The position numbers and the translations under genes were made by a program. This document shows positions 15,961-24,806 of a stretch of 64,000 nt of DNA, piece after piece. Source of the DNA: Flavihumibacter soli (GTDB taxonomy: Bacteria > Bacteroidota > Bacteroidia > Sphingobacteriales > Sphingobacteriaceae). Below the pieces are notes generated by a model. It had not been told where the DNA came from, made no database searches, and was given only the letters and a program-made list of their open reading frames with translations. How positions within the stretch are numbered: position 1 is the stretch's first letter; each line of letters starts with the position of its first letter. The DNA lies in contig NZ_JAAFZB010000096.1 in the NCBI RefSeq assembly GCF_010692725.1, forward strand, positions 1,240,001-1,304,000, written 5' to 3'.

Positions 15961-18531
15961 TTATTCATCTTCGGCGGACATACCACCAATGGTGTTTCCG
16001 AAGAAAATAGCGTTCATAAATAGTTTACTGGTACCGAACCAGAAAGCCCGGAAGTTTGGATTATCTGAAAATGATATCACCTGTCCGCGGCCATAGCTGC
16101 TGCAGATAACCGACGCTGAGCCCTTCAAGGCATTTTCATTGTCTTTGGAAATATAGCCGGCCAGCAGCGGCTTATCCGTGTAAGCCACAGGAGTGGCAAA
16201 AGGGTTTCTGGGTTTCTCGAACATGCCGGTTCCTTCCCTGAATACCGGAACTGTATTTTCCCTGATGCCATAACCGATCGGGTGGGTTTTGTCAAGACGT
16301 GTTTTGAAGATAGCTCCCGGGATATAACGTGCTCCCGCCACTTCCTGCTGTGTATTATAATCCCGGAAGGCTGTAGTGTCCTTGTTTTTAATCTCTTTAT
16401 ATTTTATTGAGTTCAATCCCGCAGTGGTAGTCCAACGATTCGCATTTCCCTGCGCGATAAGTACACCCCCGTTCTTAAGCCAGCGCTTGAGTTCTTCCTT
16501 GCCAGTTTCCGTGATAGTTGAATAATTCCCGTCTGCCATGATGATCACATTGTACTTATCCAGGCTGATCCGGTTCAGGAGGCTCTGCTCCAGTAAGGTG
16601 GGTGGCATCTTAAAACGCTGATCCAGAAGATGCCATATCTCGCCGGCGTCGTTATTGTTTATTCCCGTTCCGGTTAGCAGGGCTATCTTCGGAGTTTTAA
16701 CATTTTTAAAGGCGCTGCTGCCCAGGTTAACACCCTCCGTCATGCCGGTATTGACGGCATAAATATCCACGGCATTCGCGGCAGCTAACTTGCTCAGCAT
16801 GTCGTAAAGTTCGTCGGAGCTTACCGGCTGATCTGCCCTATGAATTAAGATCGTACCATAATCAAATTGCTTTTTTGTCCCGTTCAGGTTCATAGTAAAG
16901 CTGCTTTGAGAAACCTTGGCCCGTACTCCTGCTTTAAACAGCTCGTTAAGAACCCGCGGTGCATAAAACTCGTTCCATTCAAGCAGGTAAGCATATTCAC
17001 TTTTATTGCCCACCATTCTCCCGCGCGGGAATTCAGCCTTCTCAATACGGGTACCCGCCAGGTTATTCGCAGAAGACAACTCGGCGTAAGGCAGGTTGAA
17101 GGCAAGAGGAAATGTCCATGCGGAAATGTCGTAGAACAGGCTGTCTCTGAATGTTGTCTGTTTTGTAAAAATGGCCTTGATCGTGGTGTATTGAGACTGG
17201 GCAAGCGGAACGAGGAACGATTCACCTTTCCTGAATGTAATACCATTCTTACTCACATCAGCCGCCAGCTGATAAACTTCTATCTGGTGGCGACGCAGAA
17301 TATCAAGCAGGTGCCAGGACGTCGCCTTGTTATCATTGGTTCCGAAAACATACGCCTTAACCGGATCACTCTTCGCCTGGGCCAAGGCGTTCTTGTAAAA
17401 ATTACGCTGATTATTAAGCAGCTCCACCCGCATCTCCTGTGCGGCCTTCAGGGTTGAGAACGATGTAACCACCTGGTTGCGGATAGTAAACGGGAAGGTG
17501 AGTACGCCGTTCACGCTCTCCTGGGCATGACCCCGGGAACTTGCCTGTTCAAAAAGAATTCCTATCGCACCGTTTATATCAGGGTAAGTCGAACCCTTTC
17601 CGTAGTAAAAATCATCGTAAGCTTCCTTCGTGAAATAAAGCGAGCCGATCTTATCCAGCGCCTCCGCATGGTAAGCCCCCATTTTAGCGGTCAGGTCCTG
17701 GTTGATTTGCGGCGTTAAAGGATTCGTTCTGGACGGGATGCCGGGCTGGAAAAAGAAAGTAGCATTGGTACCCTGCTCATGGTGATCGGTCAGGATAAGC
17801 GGTTTCCATTCATGGAATTTCTGCAAGCGGCCCTTTGATTCATTATGCTGAAGCGGAAGCCAGTCGCGATTAAGGTCAAACCAATAGTGATTGGTGCGCC
17901 CGTTCGGCCAGGGTTCAGAAAATTCCCTCGAATTATTATCGCTAACCAGGGTATTACTTTTATTGGCATTCGCCCAGGTAGAAAACCGCTGTATACCGTC
18001 CGGATTGATTGCCGGGTCGATAAGGATAACTGTATTCTTCAGCATTTTATCTACTTCAGCCCCCTGCGCCGCAGCAAGAAAGTAGGAAACCATTAGGTTG
18101 GCATTAGCTCCGCTGGGTTCGTTACCATGGACGCTATAGCCCATCCAAACTACTGCAGGCATATTTTCAACGGCCATTGCTGCTGACTGTGATGGATCGC
18201 TCAATCTTAAATGCTCTTTCCGGATATTTTCAATATTCTTCTGATTTTCAGAGGAGGTAATTGTTAACAGGAGGCAGGGACGATTTTCGTAGGTTCGTGC
18301 ATATTCCTGTAAACTGACCCGGTCGGAACTGCGGTCAAGTTCTTTCATATAGGCCACTATCTGGTCATGGCTGGCATGCTGCTCACCCACCTGGAATCCC
18401 AGGAACTCTTCAGGACTGGGAACCTTTTTATCATAGGTGACATTTTGAGGCAGGTAATAACTTAAAGGAACCTGGCCAAAACTGGTATTTCCGATTAAAC
18501 AGAGAAATAGAAAGAAGAAAAGTTTGCGCAT
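15961..18531 (-). CDS. M14-family zinc carboxypeptidase-like protein, secreted
   Basis: 856 residues. A signal peptide is visible (MRKLFFFLFLCLIGNTSFGQ). The M14 zinc site is suggested by SVHGNEPSG (His-Gly-Asn-Glu ligands) at about 134-142, ILIDPAINPDGIQRF, and the third-ligand region LILTDHHEQGTNATF at about 250-264. The C-terminal half (about 600-760) reads like a glutamine-amidotransferase-like (class I GATase) fold: KIALLTGTGINNND, YNVIIMADGNYS, LKNGGVLIAQGNANRW. This two-part layout is common in Bacteroidota M14 proteins. Probably a periplasmic or surface peptidase, substrate unknown. The gene is convergent with the metalloprotease gene and divergent from the acetyltransferase. Confidence 0.87.
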   Translation of the reverse strand: MRKLFFFLFLCLIGNTSFGQVPLSYYLPQNVTYDKKVPSPEEFLGFQVGEQHASHDQIVAYMKELDRSSDRVSLQEYARTYENRPCLLLTITSSENQKNIENIRKEHLRLSDPSQSAAMAVENMPAVVWMGYSVHGNEPSGANANLMVSYFLAAAQGAEVDKMLKNTVILIDPAINPDGIQRFSTWANANKSNTLVSDNNSREFSEPWPNGRTNHYWFDLNRDWLPLQHNESKGRLQKFHEWKPLILTDHHEQGTNATFFFQPGIPSRTNPLTPQINQDLTAKMGAYHAEALDKIGSLYFTKEAYDDFYYGKGSTYPDINGAIGILFEQASSRGHAQESVNGVLTFPFTIRNQVVTSFSTLKAAQEMRVELLNNQRNFYKNALAQAKSDPVKAYVFGTNDNKATSWHLLDILRRHQIEVYQLAADVSKNGITFRKGESFLVPLAQSQYTTIKAIFTKQTTFRDSLFYDISAWTFPLAFNLPYAELSSANNLAGTRIEKAEFPRGRMVGNKSEYAYLLEWNEFYAPRVLNELFKAGVRAKVSQSSFTMNLNGTKKQFDYGTILIHRADQPVSSDELYDMLSKLAAANAVDIYAVNTGMTEGVNLGSSAFKNVKTPKIALLTGTGINNNDAGEIWHLLDQRFKMPPTLLEQSLLNRISLDKYNVIIMADGNYSTITETGKEELKRWLKNGGVLIAQGNANRWTTTAGLNSIKYKEIKNKDTTAFRDYNTQQEVAGARYIPGAIFKTRLDKTHPIGYGIRENTVPVFREGTGMFEKPRNPFATPVAYTDKPLLAGYISKDNENALKGSASVICSSYGRGQVISFSDNPNFRAFWFGTSKLFMNAIFFGNTIGGMSAEDE

Positions 18532-18659
18532 GCCTGAGATTTTATCCTTGCAAGTTAAAAAGATTCTCTATTTTACTTTATCGGGATTAATTATTCATAT
18601 GCGAATAGGTATATCTGCCAAGCTCTGGGATATACAGTCTCCAAATGCTATTTTTAATG

Positions 18660-19190
18660 ATGATCTCATTATCAAAATGCAGACTCCGGAGCTTTCGGTT
18701 TGGTGATGAAATTTCATTGCAGGGCCATGCGGACAATATCTCTGTCTGGATGAACCTAAGGAATTCTTTCCCTCATCCTTTTACTGTCAATGATGCTATT
18801 AGTTGGATTAGTCTGAATCGAAACAATCCTAAGCCTTGTAACCTGGCCATCACTGTTAACGACGATGTGATCGGTGGCATCGGGATCTCCCAGCAAACAG
18901 ATATTTACCAGTTAAATGCCGAGATCGGCTATTGGCTCGGCGAGCCTTACTGGAATAAAGGGATCATGACAGAAGTTGTCATGGCAATGGTTGATTATAC
19001 TTTTGCTAATTTCAACGTTATCCGGATCTATGCCGGGGTTTTTGATCATAACATCGCATCAATGCGTGTTTTGGAGAAGGCCGGATTTCACCGGGAAGCA
19101 ATACACCGAAAAGCGATTTATAAATACGGAGAGATACTTGATGAACATCTATACGCAATTCTGAAGCCCGGCGCAGACAAAACACTCTAA
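18660..19190 (+). CDS. GNAT-family N-acetyltransferase (RimJ/RimL-like)
   Basis: About 176 residues. ATGs at 18645, 18657 and 18660 are in frame; I chose 18660 (MISLSKCRLRSFRFGDEISL) because similar proteins begin with the 'xLRxxxxxD' strand close to the start. Acetyl-CoA-binding features of the GNAT fold are seen: IGYWLGEPYWNKGIMTEVV (the Q/RxxGxG/A-like loop) and the C-terminal NIASMRVLEKAGFHREA, typical of the Acetyltransf_3 group that acetylates protein N-termini or small amines. Substrate unknown. It is followed after 15 bp by the EcsC-family gene, so the two may share a transcript. Confidence 0.85.
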   Translation: MISLSKCRLRSFRFGDEISLQGHADNISVWMNLRNSFPHPFTVNDAISWISLNRNNPKPCNLAITVNDDVIGGIGISQQTDIYQLNAEIGYWLGEPYWNKGIMTEVVMAMVDYTFANFNVIRIYAGVFDHNIASMRVLEKAGFHREAIHRKAIYKYGEILDEHLYAILKPGADKTL

Positions 19191-19205
19191 AATTGTTATT
19201 CTACT

Positions 19206-19946
19206 ATGACCCATTACGAACAGATCGCATATAACGAATTAGTACTGTGGCAGCATAAAGTCCAGAAAAAGCCTACGCTTGTAAATCGCCTGGCTAAGAA
19301 TGTGCAGAACCGCATTAATAATTTTATCCCGGAAAAAGTTCATAAGGCCATTACGGTCACCATTCAGAAAATGGTGGAGGCAGTGTTGTTCGGGGCTAAG
19401 TATACGAATCCCACACCCAGGACAGAGGGATCTTTACAGATCCGGGAAGCTCATGTGAGAGAGCGGATTGAATTCTACAGGAAAACGGCAACTGCCGAAG
19501 GAGCCATTACGGGAGCGGGAGGAATACTTTTAGGGCTGGCAGATTTCCCCTTGCTGATAGGAATCAAATTAAAGCTGCTCTTTGAAATTGCCGCCCTCTA
19601 CGGTTATGATGTACGCAATTACAAGGAGCGGGTCTACCTGCTCTATATTTTCCAGCTTGCCTTTTCAAGCCAGCAGGGAAGGAATGAAGTCTACAAGCAT
19701 ATACTGAACTGGCAGGGATACAGTAACTCACTGCCGGATGATATAGCCGAGTTCGACTGGCGTTCTTTCCAGCAGGAGTACCGGGATTATATTGACCTTG
19801 CTAAGATGGCACAGCTGATCCCGGTTATCGGTGCCGCTGTTGGTGCCGTAGTGAATTATAAGCTGATCAACCAGCTGGGGGAAACAGCCATCAACTGCTA
19901 TAGGATGCGGAAGATAAGTGCCTTAAAAATTTTGAAAAAGGAATAA
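19206..19946 (+). CDS. EcsC family protein
   Basis: 246 residues. The core EGAITGAGGILLGLADFPLL followed by IGIKLKLLFEIAALYGYDVR and RVYLLYIFQLAFS is the EcsC family signature, with further hydrophobic glycine-rich segment at about 205-225 (AQLIPVIGAAVGAVVNYKL). EcsC proteins are associated with membranes and, in Bacillus, with the Ecs ABC transporter, but the molecular role is unsettled and many Bacteroidota copies are stand-alone, as here. No signal peptide. Lies 15 bp after the acetyltransferase gene. A strong hairpin follows the stop. Confidence 0.85.
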   Translation: MTHYEQIAYNELVLWQHKVQKKPTLVNRLAKNVQNRINNFIPEKVHKAITVTIQKMVEAVLFGAKYTNPTPRTEGSLQIREAHVRERIEFYRKTATAEGAITGAGGILLGLADFPLLIGIKLKLLFEIAALYGYDVRNYKERVYLLYIFQLAFSSQQGRNEVYKHILNWQGYSNSLPDDIAEFDWRSFQQEYRDYIDLAKMAQLIPVIGAAVGAVVNYKLINQLGETAINCYRMRKISALKILKKE

Positions 19947-19986
19947 TGATCAGACTTACCTGAACATGTTTGTAGGTCTGATCATT
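19945..19986. terminator. Hairpin terminator between convergent genes
   Basis: Arms AATGATCAGAC (19945-19955) and GTCTGATCATT (19976-19986) are perfect inverted repeats, and inner bases extend the pairing with small mismatches. It overlaps the EcsC stop codon and ends 9 bp before the end of the convergent DinB gene, so it can serve as a shared terminator. Confidence 0.65.
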
Positions 19987-19994
19987 TACAGCGA

Positions 19995-20543
19995 CTAAAA
20001 TAACTTTTCAGGTGGCGGAGTTACACCCATTAGTCTTAGGTAAACGGTGCATTGGCCGCGGTGGTGGGTCTGATGCTCAAAGCCCTTGATAAGCCATTCG
20101 AACTGACTTGCAGTGAGCTTGAAGCTTTCCATGGTCACCTTATTCGTCAGCTTTGATTCATCCATGTTTTTAATGCTGTTAATGGCAAAATCATAGCTTT
20201 CCATCACGGTTTTGGTAAGTACCGCTTTAGTTTTCAATTCATCGCTTTTCTCCAGGTTCTTGTCGGCGAAGATGGGCTTTACTCCGGTCCCGTTTGCCGT
20301 GAACATCACATTGGCTTGCGCCAGGTGCAGCATCTGCTCAGCAAAGGTTCGAACTTCAGGGGTTGGCTTAAAGGACATACCTTTTTCGGGCATGGCATCC
20401 AGGTATTCCTTCGTATAAGCCTTCGCTCTCTCCCAGTCTTTCAGCGACTGGGCCTTCAGATCTGCGTTGCTCAGACTCTGAGCAAAGCTGCCGGCAGATA
20501 TAAGTAATGCCAGAAATGTCAGGGTTAACTTTAATACTTTCAT
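19995..20543 (-). CDS. Secreted DinB-family protein
   Basis: 182 residues with a clear signal peptide (MKVLKLTLTFLALLISAGSFAQ). The mature part has the DinB four-helix pattern: FAEQMLHLAQANVMFT with a first His ligand at about residue 72, and the closing FEHQTHHRGQCTVYLRLMGV with the paired His residues of the metal site. DinB/YfiT-like proteins are metal-dependent and some are thiol transferases or hydrolases; a periplasmic version is common in Bacteroidota but unassigned. An ATG at 20550 lies in another frame and is ignored. Gene stands alone between two hairpins. Confidence 0.87.
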   Translation of the reverse strand: MKVLKLTLTFLALLISAGSFAQSLSNADLKAQSLKDWERAKAYTKEYLDAMPEKGMSFKPTPEVRTFAEQMLHLAQANVMFTANGTGVKPIFADKNLEKSDELKTKAVLTKTVMESYDFAINSIKNMDESKLTNKVTMESFKLTASQFEWLIKGFEHQTHHRGQCTVYLRLMGVTPPPEKLF

Positions 20544-20592
20544 AATGCATTGATTAATCGGGTGAGTAATAAAGTTAACTATTTAAAAAGAA

Positions 20593-21852
20593 TCAATTGA
20601 GTAGCCTGCCGTTAAAATCAATACGAATATTGAAGGGTTGCAGGTAACGGTTGGTCAATACTGCAAATTCGCGTCGATTGATCGCCCGTTTCGGTTCGTA
20701 CTTGCTGCTGAATCTAAAACTCTTTTTCCAGCCCTCCTCTATCTCGCGGCGGAGTTCCTCGCCCCTTGTGGCAGTAAACATCAGCAGGTTGATGGCGTCC
20801 TCAATGCTCAGGCTGTCTGTTTTATGATCGGCGAACCAAATCTGGCTCCTTGAATAATATTCTTTCATGGGGAGCCTTAGCTCTTCTGATGTAATAGTTC
20901 CCAACGTATCGAACACGAATACCTCATTACTATCTTTTAAGGCTGTTTTCCATTTAAGGATACCGCTAAGTCCCGTGTGCTGCAAGGCTAAAGCATGGCG
21001 ATCATTGAATGCAATATCAGTGTACGGAATTATCCGGGCATCATAGGCCAGCATTTCTCCCTGGGTGAGGCGAATATTCAGATTTCTGGAGGTAGTCTTG
21101 AAAAACGCACAGAAAGCTGCTGAAGCACCTGCCGCCTGTCCTGCGAGCATTGGCTGAGGCTGCAAATCGTCTGAAACAGGGGAAATCACGAAGATATTTT
21201 CTGTGCCTGCCGGCATCAGGGTAGCAACAGGGATCAGGTATGTGGCCTTCGTTTTTTCGGCCTGGCTGATTCCCCATCCCACTGAAGATCGAAAAAGCTT
21301 CGGTGCCAGGATTGGCGATTTAAGCCAGATAGCCGTCTGAATGATAGTTTTCACCGGATCAATCTTCAGCATTGAAGAAATTACCGACACGGTTGACGCA
21401 TCTATGACAACATCCGTTTTAACTGACCGGCCATTCTGCAATTTTATTTCCCAGCCCTTGCCATCTTTTTTTATATCCCGAAGACCTGTATTGAGCATCA
21501 CCGTCATGTTCTTCACTGTATCAGTGATACTTTTAAGAATAAGGACAGCATTTTCTGAAGTTATTGCCTGCCGTGCTAAGGAATCCACTTTCCCTCCTTC
21601 CGCTTCACGTTTATAGATGTAGTGATCCCGGATCCTTTCCAGTACTACCAGGTCGTCTTTCCCGAACCTGGGATTGAGTGAAGGACCCGGCTCAATGAGC
21701 ATAGATTTAACTCCCGACCGTGCGGCCTGTATGGCCGCTGAAATCCCGGCTGCAGTTCCGCCAATGACGGTTACATCCGTGCGAATAGTCTGAGCGGACA
21801 AGCTGAAGGAACCAAGAACGAATATGAAGGGTAGTATTAATTTTCTGATCAT
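20593..21852 (-). CDS. FAD-dependent oxidoreductase, secreted
   Basis: 419 residues. A signal peptide (MIRKLILPFIFVLGSFSLSAQ) is followed at once by a dinucleotide-binding fold: TVIGGTAAGISAAIQAARSG (GxxxxG motif) at about 29-48 and MLIEPG for the ribose-binding strand. GQAAGASAAFCAFF near 240 is the second typical FAD motif of the FAD_oxidored family (fumarate-reductase or glycoside-linked type). The product is probably periplasmic; FAD-dependent periplasmic oxidoreductases of this class occur with polysaccharide or steroid degradation, but no such neighbours are clustered here. Substrate unknown. Divergent from the amidase gene over 73 bp, which probably holds both promoters. Confidence 0.8.
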   Translation of the reverse strand: MIRKLILPFIFVLGSFSLSAQTIRTDVTVIGGTAAGISAAIQAARSGVKSMLIEPGPSLNPRFGKDDLVVLERIRDHYIYKREAEGGKVDSLARQAITSENAVLILKSITDTVKNMTVMLNTGLRDIKKDGKGWEIKLQNGRSVKTDVVIDASTVSVISSMLKIDPVKTIIQTAIWLKSPILAPKLFRSSVGWGISQAEKTKATYLIPVATLMPAGTENIFVISPVSDDLQPQPMLAGQAAGASAAFCAFFKTTSRNLNIRLTQGEMLAYDARIIPYTDIAFNDRHALALQHTGLSGILKWKTALKDSNEVFVFDTLGTITSEELRLPMKEYYSRSQIWFADHKTDSLSIEDAINLLMFTATRGEELRREIEEGWKKSFRFSSKYEPKRAINRREFAVLTNRYLQPFNIRIDFNGRLLN

Positions 21853-21925
21853 AGGGGTAAATTCGTTGAGGCTGAAATTACGGTTTCTTTCATTAAATTT
21901 AATGCCTTTGTCAACCTAAACGCAC

Positions 21926-23590
21926 ATGAAACTACTTACTACTAAAAATATTGTAGTGGCTGCCGCCTGTATTCTGAGTTTTATCCTGGGCAGTTTTATT
22001 TCTGAAAAAGCAGATGAACTAAAGATTACCACGGCAATGGTTAAGCAGGTACAGGCTCTCCTGGGCCTGGAGTTCACTGATGCTGAAACGGATTCGATGC
22101 TGAACGACCTGACTGACCAGCGGAAGAACCTTGCAGAGATCCGCAAGCTTGATATTCCGAATTCTATTTCACCAGCGCTTGACTTCAACCCGATGCCAGT
22201 CGGCTATAGGTTTCCTGATAAAGCCAACTACTTCAAGCCGGGAACAATTAACGGTGTACCACTGTCAGCAGATAAACAGGAACTGGCCTTCTATAATATC
22301 CGGGAGCTTGCATGGCTCTTAAAAACCCGAAAGATTACGTCAGTGGAACTGACGCGCTATTTCATTGATCGCTTAAAGAAATATGATTCCACCCTGCTCA
22401 ATGTCATTTCGTTTACGGAAGAAAGGGCGTTGAAACAGGCAGCTAAAGCCGATGCTGAGATAAAGGCGGGAAAGTACCGTGGCCTGTTGCACGGCATTCC
22501 TTTCGGAGCGAAAGATCTTCTTTCTGCTAAAGGCAGGAAAACCACCTGGGGATCGGTAGCCTACAAAGATCAGCAGATCGAGCTGGATGCTACCGTCATT
22601 ACCCGGCTAGAGAACGAAGGTGCAGTATTGATTGCCAAGACGACCCTGGGCGAATTAGCAATGGGAGATGTCTGGTTTGGAGGAAAGACCAAAAACCCAT
22701 GGAATATTAAACGCGGTTCGAGCGGCTCATCGGCAGGATCTGCATCGGCGGTGGCTGCGGGTTGCCTGCCCTTTGCCATTGGCTCAGAAACGCTCGGATC
22801 CATTGTATCTCCATCTACTGAATGCGGCACAACCGGCTTACGTCCCACGTTTGGCCGGGTAAGTAAATATGGAGCAATGGCCCTGAGCTGGAGTATGGAC
22901 AAGTTAGGCCCGATAGCCCGCAGCGCGGAAGACTGTGCAATTGTCTTTAATGCTATAATGGGACCTGATGGAAAGGACCAGAGTGTAATAGAGGCACCCT
23001 TTAACTACATCTCTCCGGGCGGAACGTTGCAGGGAATGCGCATCGGCTATATAAAATCAGCCTTCTCCGCGAAGGGAGTTAATGACAGCCTGACACTGAT
23101 GAAACTAAAAGAACTGGGTGCGGAACTCATCCCTATTGAAATCCCCAAAATGCCTTATGGTGATATGCTTATCGTATTATCAGCAGAGGCCGGGGCTGCC
23201 TTTAGTGATCTGACACTAAGTAATCGTGATGACCTGCTGGTTCAGCAGGGACGGAGTGCATGGCCGAATACCTTTCGATCAGCCCGCTTTATTCCCGCGG
23301 TGGAATATATTCAGGCTAACCGCGCCCGAACAATGCTTATCCAGAAGCTTCATGAAACAATTAAAGATCTTGATCTCTACGTAGCGCCTTCCTTCAGTAA
23401 TAACCTGTTGGCAACCAACCTGAGCGGTCACCCGGCTGTTGTATTGCCCAATGGCTTTAATAAGGATGGCCTGCCAACCAGTATCACTTTCACCGGTCAG
23501 CTTTTTGGTGAGGGAAAGCTGTTGCAAGCTGCGGAGGTCTATCAAAAGGCTACGACATTTAATCAGAAACACCCGCAAATGAATTTTTAA
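21926..23590 (+). CDS. Amidase-signature family enzyme with N-terminal membrane anchor
   Basis: 554 residues. A short hydrophobic N-terminus (KNIVVAAACILSFILGSFIS) acts as anchor or signal peptide, followed by a ~90-residue helical linker. The amidase signature region is clear: HGIPFGAKDLLS supplies the catalytic Lys (about residue 197), and GSSGSSAGSASAVAAG with IGSETLGSI supplies the Ser-cisSer-Lys triad partners. These enzymes hydrolyse amides (GatA-like, fatty acid amide or peptide amides). Ends GGTSI-like as PTSITFTGQLFGEGKLL, normal for the family. A GatA role is unlikely since the protein is exported and has no gatB/gatC neighbours. Substrate unknown. Confidence 0.88.
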   Translation: MKLLTTKNIVVAAACILSFILGSFISEKADELKITTAMVKQVQALLGLEFTDAETDSMLNDLTDQRKNLAEIRKLDIPNSISPALDFNPMPVGYRFPDKANYFKPGTINGVPLSADKQELAFYNIRELAWLLKTRKITSVELTRYFIDRLKKYDSTLLNVISFTEERALKQAAKADAEIKAGKYRGLLHGIPFGAKDLLSAKGRKTTWGSVAYKDQQIELDATVITRLENEGAVLIAKTTLGELAMGDVWFGGKTKNPWNIKRGSSGSSAGSASAVAAGCLPFAIGSETLGSIVSPSTECGTTGLRPTFGRVSKYGAMALSWSMDKLGPIARSAEDCAIVFNAIMGPDGKDQSVIEAPFNYISPGGTLQGMRIGYIKSAFSAKGVNDSLTLMKLKELGAELIPIEIPKMPYGDMLIVLSAEAGAAFSDLTLSNRDDLLVQQGRSAWPNTFRSARFIPAVEYIQANRARTMLIQKLHETIKDLDLYVAPSFSNNLLATNLSGHPAVVLPNGFNKDGLPTSITFTGQLFGEGKLLQAAEVYQKATTFNQKHPQMNF

Positions 23591-23700
23591 ATAAGGGTCA
23601 TATTTTAACTAAACAGTACACGATAAGCGAATTAAGTGTTAACTTTTAAAATCAAATCACCTAAGTAGATCTGACTGCTGAACTAAATAGTACTGAGGAG

Positions 23701-24780
23701 ATGGAAAGTAAAGGCTTATTGTTTATCCCGGATATCAGCGGCTTCACCCGGTTTGTGAACCAGACGGAGATTGAGCATACCAGGCTGATCATCCAGGAAC
23801 TGCTGGAGTCAATTATCAATTCAAACCAGATTGGCCTGGAGGTCTCGGAAATTGAAGGCGACGCTATTCTTTTCTATAAATTTGGAGAACCACCGGCATT
23901 AGAGGAATTATATCAACAGGTCGAAAAGATGTTCTGCGAGTTTCATACGCGCCTGATCGCTTATGACCGCCGCCGTTTTTGCTATTGTGCCGCGTGCAAT
24001 TCTGCCATTGACCTGACTTTGAAAGTGATCACTCACTACGGTGAATTCACAGAGTATCATGTTGGGAATTTCGATAAGCTGATTGGCAAAGACATTATTA
24101 TCGCACACCAGCTTTTAAAGAACGATATCGAACAACATGAATACTGGCTGGTAACCAAAGACCTGGTTCCCGGTAGCGAGCCTTCTGATATGAAACAATG
24201 GATGAAGTGGAGCAGCAGTGCCAAGCAAACTGACAGTGGTGAGGTCACATTCCATTACACGCAGCTGAGCGCTTTGAAAGAACAGCTGGGCATCAGCGTT
24301 GAATCAAATGTAGACCTCTCAGGCATGGTAAAAATGGTCTCGCTTAGTAAAGAATATGAAGTGGATATCATTACCCTATTTCACACAACGGGCGACTTTA
24401 ATTACCGCAGCCGCTGGCATGAAGGCGTAAAAGCGGTCGAAGAGATAGAACATCTGCTTCCTCGTGTTGGCATGCGTTGCCGCTGTATCAGGGAAGACGG
24501 CGAAGCGGTAATCTATGCGAGCAGTTATGCGTATAATCCCCACAAAATTGAATTCACTGAAACAGAGGAAAAGAGTAAAAATGTGGTACATTACCTGCTG
24601 GAAAAAACCGGTCCGAATAAAACAAGGCTGACGATTGATCTTTATATTCAGAAAAATTTCACAGGCGAATTGAAGTATAAGCTTCTGAAGCGAAACCGGA
24701 CGGAAGCTGAACTTCGCCGGTCGATGGAAAATATTGCAACCCTCGTGAAAGAGATTAACCTACCCGCTCTTGCGGGCTGA
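23701..24780 (+). CDS. DUF2652 protein with C-terminal SRPBCC-like domain
   Basis: 359 residues. Residues 1-140 have the DUF2652 pattern, an adenylate/guanylate-cyclase-like fold: FIPDISGFTRFVNQTEIEHT, VSEIEGDAILFYKFG, then a Cys pair FCYCAACNSAIDL and HYGEFTEYHVGNFDKLIGKD. The FIPDISGFT and EIEGDAIL blocks mirror the metal- and substrate-binding strands of class III cyclases, but catalytic residues are not complete, so catalysis is doubtful. Residues about 215-345 look like a SRPBCC (START-like) ligand-binding domain (TTGDFNYRSRWHEGVKAVEE and LEKTGPNKTRLTIDL). Function unknown; the fusion is seen in other Bacteroidota. An ATG at 23701 is preceded by GAGGAG. Confidence 0.83.
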   Translation: MESKGLLFIPDISGFTRFVNQTEIEHTRLIIQELLESIINSNQIGLEVSEIEGDAILFYKFGEPPALEELYQQVEKMFCEFHTRLIAYDRRRFCYCAACNSAIDLTLKVITHYGEFTEYHVGNFDKLIGKDIIIAHQLLKNDIEQHEYWLVTKDLVPGSEPSDMKQWMKWSSSAKQTDSGEVTFHYTQLSALKEQLGISVESNVDLSGMVKMVSLSKEYEVDIITLFHTTGDFNYRSRWHEGVKAVEEIEHLLPRVGMRCRCIREDGEAVIYASSYAYNPHKIEFTETEEKSKNVVHYLLEKTGPNKTRLTIDLYIQKNFTGELKYKLLKRNRTEAELRRSMENIATLVKEINLPALAG

Positions 24781-24806
24781 GCCCTAACTGATTTAAACTA
24801 CCAAAC

